In this document: one piece after another, positions 33,140 to 39,757 of the stretch
Layout: every line of letters starts with the position of its first letter
How positions within the stretch are numbered: the stretch's first letter is position 1
Assembly: GCA_000999095.1 (NCBI GenBank)
Contig: LCFP01000013.1
Coordinates: 1-39,757, forward strand
DNA length: 39,757 nucleotides
From: Candidatus Gottesmanbacteria bacterium GW2011_GWA2_43_14
Lineage (GTDB): Bacteria; Patescibacteriota; Microgenomatia; 2-02-FULL-39-11
Direction of reading: 5' to 3'
Notes under the pieces: model-generated
Databases searched by the model: none
Seen by the model: the letters and a program-made list of their open reading frames with translations, nothing else
What the model was told of the DNA's origin: nothing
Translations under genes and position numbers: made by a program

Positions 33140-33751
33140 ATGAACCTGCCCATTGATGAAGTAAAAAAACTTTATTTTGAGGAAGGATTAAGTGCCAAAA
33201 TTGTCGGTGAACGACTGGGGGCATCTGTCTGGCAAGTAATAAAATTTATGAAGAAGAATAATCTTGCTAGAAGAAAAGCGGCAGAGACTATATCTTTGGC
33301 ATTTTGGAAAATTGCCCCAACATTTGAAGCGAGAGGAGATTTAACAGAAGTAGAAAGAGAATTAAAAATCGCCGGTTTGATGTTATATTGGGGTGAGGGG
33401 ACTAAATACAGGGATCAAATTGTAGATTTAGCAAATAGCGATCCGGTAATGATTAAAATATTTTTACAGATGTTAAGAACAGTTTATGGTATTCTCGAGG
33501 AGAAATTAAGAGTATTGATATATTGTTATTCTGATCAAGATGTTAATAAATTGAAAGAATATTGGATGAAAATTACAAATATATCAGAAAAGCAGTTTAT
33601 CAAGCCTTATATCAGACAGGATTTTTTAGAAAAAAAGAAAAATAAAATGCCCAATGGACTTATTCATATAAGATATCACGATAAAAAATTGTATAATTTG
33701 ATGAAAAATGATACCGATGAAATAGTTAAATCCTTTTCGATGCCAGGGTAG
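33140..33751 (+). CDS. LAGLIDADG-like homing-endonuclease-type protein with N-terminal HTH
   Basis: 203 aa. Residues about 5-45 form a helix-turn-helix (LSAKIVGERLGASVWQVIKF). IAGLMLYWGEGTKYRDQ (about 76-92) resembles the LAGLIDADG helix with GEG at the metal-binding end, and SDPVMIKIFLQMLRTVYG plus the following strands fit the fold; only one copy of the motif is clear, so it would work as a dimer. It lies between two tRNA genes, starting 23 nt after tRNA-Thr. Its last codons and TAG stop (33749-33751) fall inside the acceptor stem of tRNA-Tyr. Nuclease activity is inferred, not shown. Confidence 0.6.
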   Translation: MNLPIDEVKKLYFEEGLSAKIVGERLGASVWQVIKFMKKNNLARRKAAETISLAFWKIAPTFEARGDLTEVERELKIAGLMLYWGEGTKYRDQIVDLANSDPVMIKIFLQMLRTVYGILEEKLRVLIYCYSDQDVNKLKEYWMKITNISEKQFIKPYIRQDFLEKKKNKMPNGLIHIRYHDKKLYNLMKNDTDEIVKSFSMPG

Positions 33752-33827
33752 CAAAGTGGACTAATGCTCGTGTCTGTAAAACACGCGCCGTAAGGCTTCC
33801 CAGGTTCGAATCCTGGCCCTGGCACCA
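33742..33827 (+). tRNA. tRNA-Tyr (anticodon GUA)
   Basis: Acceptor GCCAGGG/CCCTGGC, anticodon stem CGTGT/ACACG with loop CTGTAAA (anticodon GTA), a long variable arm as expected for bacterial tRNA-Tyr, T-arm CCAGG TTCGAAT CCTGG, discriminator A, and encoded CCA (33825-33827). Its first 10 bases overlap the end of the upstream ORF. Confidence 0.95.
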
Positions 33828-33846
33828 CACTCTGCTAAAGCTACAT

Positions 33847-34116
33847 GTGGCCGTCCATAGCTTCAGCGAAGGACGGCTAATATATTACGTTTATCTTCTA
33901 AAACTTTCTAACGGAAATATCTACATAGGTTTTACACAAGATATAAGAAAAAGATTCAAGGAACATAAAACTAGCCAGGAAAGAACTACAAAAAAGTTTT
34001 TACCATGCAAATTAATTACATATATAGCATTCGAATCAAAATATAAAGCTCTACCTTTCGAAAAATATCTTAAATCAGGTTCTGGTTTTACTTTTCGTAA
34101 TAGACACTTAATATAA
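33847..34116 (+). CDS. GIY-YIG nuclease-domain protein
   Basis: 89 aa. The GIY-YIG core is YYVYLLKLSNGNIYIGFTQDI (split: YYVYLLKLSNG, NIYIGFTQDI), then RKRFKEHK with the conserved Arg and His, and FEKYLKSGSG near the end with the Glu expected in the active site. This is the usual size of stand-alone UvrC-N-like GIY-YIG proteins. The only in-frame start is GTG 33847, 20 nt after tRNA-Tyr, and the first residues are encoded by a hairpin, so the true start is uncertain. Confidence 0.75.
   Translation: MAVHSFSEGRLIYYVYLLKLSNGNIYIGFTQDIRKRFKEHKTSQERTTKKFLPCKLITYIAFESKYKALPFEKYLKSGSGFTFRNRHLI
33850..33877 (+). repeat. Hairpin between tRNA-Tyr and the GIY-YIG core
   Basis: GCCGTCC (33850-33856) pairs perfectly with GGACGGC (33871-33877). 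The loop ATAGCTTCAGCGAA contains GCT/AGC that can form an inner stem. It lies inside the 5' end of the GIY-YIG reading frame. I recall similar GCTTCAGCGAAGG-type hairpins before GIY-YIG genes in other CPR genomes, so it may be part of the mobile unit. Confidence 0.55.
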
Positions 34117-34130
34117 ATTGCTCGCTATAA

Positions 34131-35183
34131 CTAGCCAGTTTTAATTCTGCGAAATAATTCTAACGTCCTCTCAACCGGATCAACAAGTTGTTGATAATCC
34201 AAAACAATCGGCCCGTCAACTCCATCATCCCAATAGTAGATATTAGTAACCCCGTTATCAAAAAATTTAATTAATGGTCTGTCATTATATTTTGGGCTGT
34301 CTCCGCCGCCTATTGTTCGTTTTCTGGCTTCTTCTTCTCCTATATTCCATTTACCGGCGATTCTATCTAACAAAGCAGAACAACCTATTGCCTTATTTAT
34401 TCCAGGTAATGCAATATCAATTTCGGGATGAGTTCCCGCTGTATTTGTAGCTATATCAAGTCCTGATTCTGCAAGGGCTTGTTTTAAGATGGGTGCCAAT
34501 ACATGCGGATTATCCGGCAATGAACCACCGCAATGTTCCAAAATAATCCTGATATCGTCAGAACCTTCATCGTGTATTCCGATTTGCCTTAAATAATCAG
34601 GTTCATAAATTACCGTCAACTGATATCCAGCCCTGGTTCCGGGATGCCAGTCATGTCTTATACCTGGATTTTCTTCTCTTCTCGGGTGCAATTCAAAGCC
34701 TAAAGATGCAGAAGTTTCCGCATATTCTCTGGCTAATTCTGCTTTAACGTCAGGCCTTACAAGTCTTTGAACCGCTTCTACCAGCGGGTGACTTGTTATG
34801 GCATCATACATTTCTGAAGTAATAGGATGGTGATCTATAATTTCATCTTTGTAAGCATGAGTTGTTAAGGCTCCGTTTCTCGTGGATAAATACAATGGAA
34901 CTTGGGATGGATTTAATCCTCGCCGTTCTAAGTGAGACAAAAGGGGTTTTGTTTGGAATAAATGGATTCTGTCTCCAAAACCGGTTACGGCAGCCAAAAC
35001 ACATCCAAGTTCTAATAGTCTGGCTTGTTCATTAAGAATGGACTTATTTACTTCAGGGTTTTTTCCGAATGTGAATCCATGCACATCAAAAGCAAGTCCA
35101 ACGACAGGAGTTTGATACAGACGGTTTAATCTTTCCGAATTTAAAACCCTTAACGTGTCTAGACTAGGCGACAAATCCTTCAT
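34131..35183 (-). CDS. HAD-superfamily (Cof-like) protein with altered motif I
   Basis: 350 aa. Motif I reads GLAFDVHGFT: the nucleophile Asp33 is kept, but the acid/base Asp two residues later is His35. Motif II is AAVTGFG with the Thr, motif III the Lys of GINKAIGCSALL, and motif IV IGGGDSPKYNDRPLI with GDS..ND-like Asp residues. The C2-type cap lies between motifs II and III. The His substitution may slow or change hydrolysis, or favour phosphotransfer. Upstream on the minus strand TTGATC-17-AATAAT is a good promoter, 10 nt from the ATG. Confidence 0.72.
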   Translation of the reverse strand: MKDLSPSLDTLRVLNSERLNRLYQTPVVGLAFDVHGFTFGKNPEVNKSILNEQARLLELGCVLAAVTGFGDRIHLFQTKPLLSHLERRGLNPSQVPLYLSTRNGALTTHAYKDEIIDHHPITSEMYDAITSHPLVEAVQRLVRPDVKAELAREYAETSASLGFELHPRREENPGIRHDWHPGTRAGYQLTVIYEPDYLRQIGIHDEGSDDIRIILEHCGGSLPDNPHVLAPILKQALAESGLDIATNTAGTHPEIDIALPGINKAIGCSALLDRIAGKWNIGEEEARKRTIGGGDSPKYNDRPLIKFFDNGVTNIYYWDDGVDGPIVLDYQQLVDPVERTLELFRRIKTG

Positions 35184-35193
35184 GTAACGGGTG

Positions 35194-35222
35194 ATTATTT
35201 CACATAATCATTATCAGATCAA
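35194..35222 (-). promoter_or_regulatory. Promoter of the Cof-like HAD gene
   Basis: On the minus strand, -35 TTGATC (35217-35222), 17-bp spacer, -10 AATAAT (35194-35199). Leader of about 4 nt. Confidence 0.5.
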
Positions 35223-35354
35223 TCTAATTGACGGCAAGTGGAGCTGGAATAGTGAGGAAATTACTGAAAAATAGGTTCGAACGTCGTCTATGAGGCGGCA
35301 CTGAAATTCCATTGACACGGAACTAGCTTCCTGACACACTGGATATAAGCCGGT

Positions 35355-36932
35355 GTGAAAAGACATCACCCTCTATTTTTATTATTCCTTCTGCCGATTA
35401 TTACAGCCGGACAAGCAAACGCCGCCCCATCCGAAATACTGCCCCGGACAAAACAGGTTGTAGCCGTATTAAAACAAGTACCCTCAGGTGAAGGAGCTGA
35501 CAAAGTAAAATCCGGCAAGAAAAAATCCCGTTATAAATATCCGATTCAGGGTACCAGGTCTTTGGTTTTTGAGCTTTTCGGCAGCGATTTGACCGCCGCT
35601 CTGGCTGAACTGTCTGCTGATCCTATGGTCGCGAAAGTCTATGCCGACCGCAAACTGGATTTGCTTTATCTGCCCAATGACCCTTCGATCAAAGCGACTT
35701 CTGCCCCCGGCAAGCCCCCGTTGCAGTGGAATATGTTCAATTCCAAGTTTGCGGGGACTGGCAAAAGCGCCTGGGATATAAGCAAAGGTTCAGCAAGTAC
35801 TGTCGTTGCCGTAATCGATTCCGGCATCGACTCGTCCCATGAGGATTTAAAAGATAAAATTCAATCCCTGGTTGATTGTACCGGTGCTTGTAAGACTGTT
35901 GCTTCAATGACAGCCAGTCCGACCAATCTGGCCCAAAGCCACGGCACTCATGTAGCCGGGATTCTGGCGGCCGCCACCGATAATGCCGTTGGCATAGCCG
36001 GATCTGGTTTTAACAGCAAAATGATGGTCATCAAAATTTTGGACATCAACGGAGATATCCTGACAAGCTATTTTAACAATGCCATCAGGTATGCGGCCGA
36101 TCACGGAGCCAAAGTCATCAATTTGAGCCTGGGATCGCTCGAAGGCAATCTGGACGGGCCGATGATTGCGGAAATAAACGATTCGGTCGCTTACGCCTGG
36201 GGTAAAGGGGCGGTTGTTGTGGCTGCCGCCGGCAATTGCGGCCGGCCGGAAGGTTCTCATCAGACGGGTGACGGTTGCGATATTTACGATATTGACGGCA
36301 ATTTCATCCGCCATGCGGTAAATGAAAAATATTATCCGGCGGCTTCTCCCAATGTCATCAGTGTGGCGGCTTTAGACGTCAACAATAATTTGGCACCGTA
36401 TTCGGAATACAATGACATCTCGTCGACAGGCAACTGGATAACGATTGCCGCGCCCGGCGGTGAATTTTCATCCCCTCAGGATCAGGAAAACGGTATTGCC
36501 TCGACCTGGCCGCAGAACCAGTATTTCTACGATTTAGGTACGTCTATGGCCACCCCCCACGTATCCGGTCTGGCTGCTTTGATACTGGCGGCCAAACCGG
36601 CACTTTCCAATTCCCAGGTTAAATCCATCATCGAATCATCAGGCAATAAAAGTCTTGTCATAGGCAAAACAAAGTTCGGCATTTTAGATGCTTTGTCTGC
36701 GTTGGAAAAAACTGTCACAACGGTAACGCCGACGACCGTGCCTCCGACCATATCCGGGACTGTTAAAACCGGGGATGCCAATTTTGACAACAAAGTGGAC
36801 GGCTTGGACTATGTTATTTGGCGCAGCCATTATAACCAAAACGCGTCAGGACCTTCTGTCGGTGATTTTGACAATAACGGCAAAGTTGACGGGCTCGATT
36901 ATTTTAAATGGCTGGTTAATTATAATACTTAA
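35355..36932 (+). CDS. Secreted subtilisin-like protease with C-terminal dockerin
   Basis: 525 aa. Signal peptide 1-23 (cut after ANA), an I9-like propeptide (about 30-105), and an S8 catalytic domain with Asp155 (VAVIDSGID), His196 (SHGTHVAG), Asn294 (AAAGN) and Ser397 (GTSMATPHVSG). A Thr/Pro linker (453-467) leads to a dockerin pair: GDANFDNKVDGLD (472-484) and GDFDNNGKVDGLD (503-515), each with calcium ligands at 1, 3, 5, 9 and 12. All catalytic residues are intact. GTG start; TATAAG (35344-35349) lies 5 nt before it. The next two genes encode cohesin-like domains, which bind dockerins, so the protease may be tethered to the surface by them. Confidence 0.9.
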   Translation: MKRHHPLFLLFLLPIITAGQANAAPSEILPRTKQVVAVLKQVPSGEGADKVKSGKKKSRYKYPIQGTRSLVFELFGSDLTAALAELSADPMVAKVYADRKLDLLYLPNDPSIKATSAPGKPPLQWNMFNSKFAGTGKSAWDISKGSASTVVAVIDSGIDSSHEDLKDKIQSLVDCTGACKTVASMTASPTNLAQSHGTHVAGILAAATDNAVGIAGSGFNSKMMVIKILDINGDILTSYFNNAIRYAADHGAKVINLSLGSLEGNLDGPMIAEINDSVAYAWGKGAVVVAAAGNCGRPEGSHQTGDGCDIYDIDGNFIRHAVNEKYYPAASPNVISVAALDVNNNLAPYSEYNDISSTGNWITIAAPGGEFSSPQDQENGIASTWPQNQYFYDLGTSMATPHVSGLAALILAAKPALSNSQVKSIIESSGNKSLVIGKTKFGILDALSALEKTVTTVTPTTVPPTISGTVKTGDANFDNKVDGLDYVIWRSHYNQNASGPSVGDFDNNGKVDGLDYFKWLVNYNT

Positions 36933-36988
36933 ATTGTCACTTGCACTGTTAAAAAATATTTACTAATCTGGATTAAGTAGTGCTTTTT

Positions 36989-38248
36989 ATGGGTAAAACA
37001 CTGGACAGAAAGGTTTTTTTGAAATTGCTGCTCCTTTCGGCAGTGGTCATTATCCTCCCTCTGGCAGTTTATTTGGCACTGAACAGACAGGAGCTCAGGG
37101 AAAGGGCAGCCGGTTCCAATGAGGTAGACATTAAATTTACGCCTTCTTCCGGCACCCGGCCTCTAGGAGCATCGTTTGAAATTGCCGCAACTGTCAATAA
37201 ATTAGCCCAAAGGTCCATTTCCGTCAGCGGAGTGCAGATGACTGTCACTGCCGCCGATCAGTTTGCTCTAAATTCAGCTACTTGCCAGGCTCCCTTTAAT
37301 GGTTTGCCCTTTGTCTCAATAAACGGCCAGTCGATGACCGTGATGTGCGCCATCTCAGCCGGTGCCACGCCTGTTGCGCTGACCGGAACAAACTTGACTT
37401 TTGCCAAGGTTAATCTCACGGTTAAGCCGGAGGCCGCAGTCGGAGAAGCCGGATTGACATTCACTTCAACCAGGGTGACGGAGGCGGGGATTTCCGGACA
37501 GGCTCCGGATGTCTCAACAGCCGGTGGAAATGCTCTCTATACCCTCATTGATACGGCTTCACAAGTAGAATTAACTTTGGAACCGGTTCAGGCCACCCTG
37601 CCCCCTGATGTTGACATGAAAGTTATGCTGGACGCGGGCTCAAATTCCGTTGCCTTTGCCAGAGTTGTCCTGAATTTTAATCCTGCCAAGATCAATTTGG
37701 CCAGTGAAATCAGTACCAATCCCGATCTTTCCACAACCGTGGAAAAAACCGCCATGGCCCAGGCCAATGCAACCGGCAGGGCTGTTTTCGTGATTGCTGC
37801 CGGACCGGGAAATACCCAACCGACAGGCATAATTGAGCTGGCCGGTTTTAAAATAAAAGGCGTTTCCTCACAGGTTAATGACACCACAGCACTTTCTTAT
37901 GAAATTGATGACATGCAGATAGTTGATGGTGCGGGAAAAGCGTTGGTTATTACGGCCAGCCCGGCTACCTTCGGCCTGAATATCGGCACAACTCCGGAAG
38001 CGAGCCCCACAGAACCGGTTGCCAGTCCTACCGAGCCGGTTAATATTACGCCGTCGCCGACCGGAATTTCCCCGACCCCGCCTGACACCAATCCGTGTAC
38101 GGTCATTGCTACTTTAGCCTGCTACGAACAATGGAAACTTGAATACTTAGGATGGGAGGGGTTTAACACTCTCTACGCTGATTTGGATAAAAGCGGCCAA
38201 GTTGATCTAATCGATTATGAAATTTGGCGCCGGGCATTTTATCTATAA
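36989..38248 (+). CDS. Membrane-anchored protein with two cohesin-like domains and a dockerin-like end
   Basis: 419 aa from ATG 36989, preferred over GTG 36980. One N-terminal membrane helix (about 8-28), then two beta-sandwich domains of cohesin type (about 45-185 and 190-330; EVDIKFTPSSGTRPLGASFEI and QVELTLEPVQATLPPDVDM are the two starts, with FARVVLNFNPAKINLAS typical of cohesin strand 3). A Pro/Thr/Ser linker (PTEPVASPTEPVNITPSPTG) leads to LYADLDKSGQVDLIDYEIWR, one complete calcium loop of dockerin type. Carrying both partners, it could link a dockerin-bearing protease to another cohesin. Cohesin assignment is by fold pattern. Confidence 0.7.
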   Translation: MGKTLDRKVFLKLLLLSAVVIILPLAVYLALNRQELRERAAGSNEVDIKFTPSSGTRPLGASFEIAATVNKLAQRSISVSGVQMTVTAADQFALNSATCQAPFNGLPFVSINGQSMTVMCAISAGATPVALTGTNLTFAKVNLTVKPEAAVGEAGLTFTSTRVTEAGISGQAPDVSTAGGNALYTLIDTASQVELTLEPVQATLPPDVDMKVMLDAGSNSVAFARVVLNFNPAKINLASEISTNPDLSTTVEKTAMAQANATGRAVFVIAAGPGNTQPTGIIELAGFKIKGVSSQVNDTTALSYEIDDMQIVDGAGKALVITASPATFGLNIGTTPEASPTEPVASPTEPVNITPSPTGISPTPPDTNPCTVIATLACYEQWKLEYLGWEGFNTLYADLDKSGQVDLIDYEIWRRAFYL

Positions 38249-38305
38249 ATGACGGTTAAATACCTGATTTGCATTTAGGGCTTGTTTTTTAAAAAAATTT
38301 GTTTC

Positions 38306-38311
38306 TATAAT
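38306..38311 (+). promoter_or_regulatory. -10 box that decides the start of the single-cohesin gene
   Basis: Consensus TATAAT with TTGTTT 18 bp upstream. It overlaps the first possible ATG (38310), so a transcript from here can only start at ATG 38319, with 7 nt between the box and the codon. Confidence 0.55.
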
Positions 38312-38318
38312 GAATATT

Positions 38319-38858
38319 ATGCAGGCAAAGATAGATAAAAAGCAGCTGAATTCGCTGTTGTTGCTTCTAGGTTTGGTATTATTCCTGCCTTTGGTTGTCT
38401 TTTTCCTCGGCAGGAGATTTGATATCAGGCCGAAGGCCTCACTGGCCGGCAAGGCGCATTTCAGGCTGAACAGCCAGTCATTAAATGTTTCCTCTGGAGA
38501 TGACGTCAATGTCTTGGTTTCCCTGGAAATTTCGGATCCGCAGGTCAGGGTATCCGCCGTCAGTTTTCCCCTTCTTTATGATGCCTCAAAATTAAGGTTA
38601 AAATCCGTTGCGCCAAATCTGGGCACTGTCTTTACCGAAGCACCCTGGTTGGATGATACGGGCTCAGTCTATCCCGGTGCCGAAAGCCAGTACAACTTCG
38701 TCGGTATGGCTCTCGTTAGCAATAAATCATCCAATGAGTTATCAGGCGGTACCGTTACCCTGGCGAATGTCACTTTTGAAGCTTTAGCAGACGGTGATGC
38801 CGTGATTAAGTTTCCGGATAATAATAGTGAGATGCAGGTGGTTGGTACGGAATTATAG
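38319..38858 (+). CDS. Membrane-anchored single cohesin-like protein
   Basis: 179 aa from ATG 38319. One membrane helix (about 12-30, LLLLLGLVLFLPLVVFFLG) is followed by one cohesin-like beta-sandwich (about 42-179): AHFRLNSQSLNVSSGDDVNVLVSL at its start (split: AHFRLNSQSLN, VSSGDDVNVLVSL), VSAVSFPLLYDASKLRLKSV as cohesin strand 3, and GGTVTLANVTFEALADG near the end. There is no dockerin. It could be the cell-surface anchor for the dockerin proteins encoded just upstream. The next gene starts 7 nt after its stop. Confidence 0.72.
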   Translation: MQAKIDKKQLNSLLLLLGLVLFLPLVVFFLGRRFDIRPKASLAGKAHFRLNSQSLNVSSGDDVNVLVSLEISDPQVRVSAVSFPLLYDASKLRLKSVAPNLGTVFTEAPWLDDTGSVYPGAESQYNFVGMALVSNKSSNELSGGTVTLANVTFEALADGDAVIKFPDNNSEMQVVGTEL

Positions 38859-38864
38859 TTTTAT

Positions 38865-39757
38865 ATGTCTGCCTACAATTTTATAAGTAAGCTTAGGAAC
38901 AACCGGGGGGAGTTGGCGACGGTCGTCGCCCTGATAGGATTAGGTATCGTTACTGTCGGTATTATCGCCGGCAGACAGCTGATCCAAACCGGGCCCAGGG
39001 ATATCCCGCAAGCCCAAACGACCGACCGGCCGAATGTCTGCGTCAGTTCGACAATTTCAAATAAAATAGTAACTTCCTCAAACCCAACAACCATTACTTT
39101 AAACGGCACACCGCCTGCCGGGTACTGGATTTCCAAATTCCGGCTGGCTTTTTATAATCTGGACAACCTCTATGGTCCGGGAAATCCGAAACCGATCATG
39201 GTAAATGGTGTAGCCCTTGTTAAGGATGTCGCTGTTACCGGTTCAACAACTACCAGCAAAGCAATTTCCGTAGCCTATAGCGAAGTTCACAAATTGGATT
39301 CGAATTGGGGAAACAAGTATCCGGTAAATATTCAGGTTAACGGTTATTTCTTCTTAAATGACGGTCGGTTCTCTGCTGCAGACCCCGATTGCGTGGAATC
39401 TTTTTCTCTGGCCACAGCTACCCCGACTTCCGCACCGAATTGTATCGATACGGACGGAGGCAAGAACTACACAAAATATGGAGAAACATATATATCCGGA
39501 TCAAACAGTAAATTAGTAGATTCCTGTTCCCTACAAAATGGTGTCTCTACCCTTCAGGAAGGCTATTGCACTACCTCGGGCACAGTTGCATCTGAAGCCC
39601 ATACCTGCACTTCAGGTTGTTCCAACGGGGCCTGTCTGGGTGTCACTCCATCCAAAACACCTACCAAAACACCGACCAAAGTACCTACCAAAACACCGAC
39701 TCCGGTTGTCAACGCCTGTCCTGCCCCGACCAACGTCACTACGACCTTATCCTATTG
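38865..39757 (+). CDS. Membrane-anchored Cys-rich surface protein, open at the right edge
   Basis: At least 297 codons from ATG 38865 with no stop before the window ends. An N-terminal membrane helix (about 17-38, ATVVALIGLGIVTVGIIAG) is followed by a beta-rich domain (about 55-185). A Cys-rich module then begins CIDTDGGKNYTKYGETY and has six more Cys, resembling a D.DGG..Y..G domain seen on archaeal and CPR surface proteins. A Lys-Thr-Pro repeat linker (TPTKTPTKVPTKTP) precedes a further domain that starts ACPAPTNVT. TATAGT lies 5 nt before the ATG. It is probably part of the cohesin/dockerin surface cluster. Confidence 0.75.
   Translation, partial: MSAYNFISKLRNNRGELATVVALIGLGIVTVGIIAGRQLIQTGPRDIPQAQTTDRPNVCVSSTISNKIVTSSNPTTITLNGTPPAGYWISKFRLAFYNLDNLYGPGNPKPIMVNGVALVKDVAVTGSTTTSKAISVAYSEVHKLDSNWGNKYPVNIQVNGYFFLNDGRFSAADPDCVESFSLATATPTSAPNCIDTDGGKNYTKYGETYISGSNSKLVDSCSLQNGVSTLQEGYCTTSGTVASEAHTCTSGCSNGACLGVTPSKTPTKTPTKVPTKTPTPVVNACPAPTNVTTTLSY

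Noticed and set aside
33140..33751. Self-splicing intron hosting the LAGLIDADG-like gene
   Set aside because: Both flanking tRNAs are complete and uninterrupted, and no intron core sequence is apparent. The gene sits between tRNAs, not inside one.

Overview
The window looks like a chromosomal piece of a Candidate Phyla Radiation bacterium, most likely of the Microgenomates (OP11) type. This is inferred from gene style, not from a marker phylogeny. The clues are Thr/Pro-rich and PTPTPT-type linkers on membrane-anchored surface proteins, a surface domain with a GPIK.GDY.TSS..KG motif fused to other proteins, GIY-YIG and LAGLIDADG-like genes packed around tRNA genes, and many start codons lying 5-12 nt behind a -10 box (leaderless mRNAs). 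UGA acts as a normal stop, which argues against Gracilibacteria and Absconditabacteria.

Layout. 1-4411 (-): a very large collagen-like surface protein with two tyrosine-recombinase core-binding-like domains in its cytoplasmic N-terminus. It runs off the left edge and carries a frameshift near 780. 4412-5190: AT-rich, no gene, with a 36-bp palindrome. 5191-10952 (-): a compact F-type ATPase operon in the order c-like, b, delta, alpha, gamma, beta. Subunits a and epsilon are absent, and the c-like protein lacks the ion-binding carboxylate and carries an extracytoplasmic domain. 11097-14881 (+): two translationally coupled GH130-like double-propeller proteins. 14979-16460 (+): a small coiled-coil protein, a DUF2795-like small protein with the one textbook Shine-Dalgarno, and an unknown protein. 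16485-20498 (-): a secreted acidic protein, a polytopic membrane protein, a pseudo-receiver, an anchored protein and ribosomal protein L33 (rpmG). 20653-24651 (+): a third GH130 protein, a PfkB sugar kinase, tRNA-Thr(GGU) on the other strand, and a HAD-like protein lacking catalytic Asp residues.

24673-26542 (-): a HAD phosphatase and an unknown protein. 26660-29268 (+): an acyltransferase-like protein and an E1/ThiF-like protein. 29338-31980 (+): a multi-TM sensor histidine kinase with its single-domain response regulator. 32039-32977 (-): MltG. 33043-34116 (+): tRNA-Thr(UGU), LAGLIDADG-like ORF, tRNA-Tyr(GUA), GIY-YIG ORF. 34131-35183 (-): HAD protein. 35355 to the right edge (+): a secreted subtilase with a dockerin, a cohesin-cohesin-dockerin protein, a single-cohesin membrane protein, and a Cys-rich membrane-anchored surface protein open at the edge.

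How it fits together: much of the window concerns the cell surface and glycans (collagen stalk, GH130/PfkB/HAD set, MltG, cohesin/dockerin protease cluster). The most unusual unit is the ATPase: an F1 head with intact catalytic residues on a membrane part that should not carry protons in the usual way. The cohesin/dockerin cluster at the right end resembles a minimal cell-attached protease assembly.
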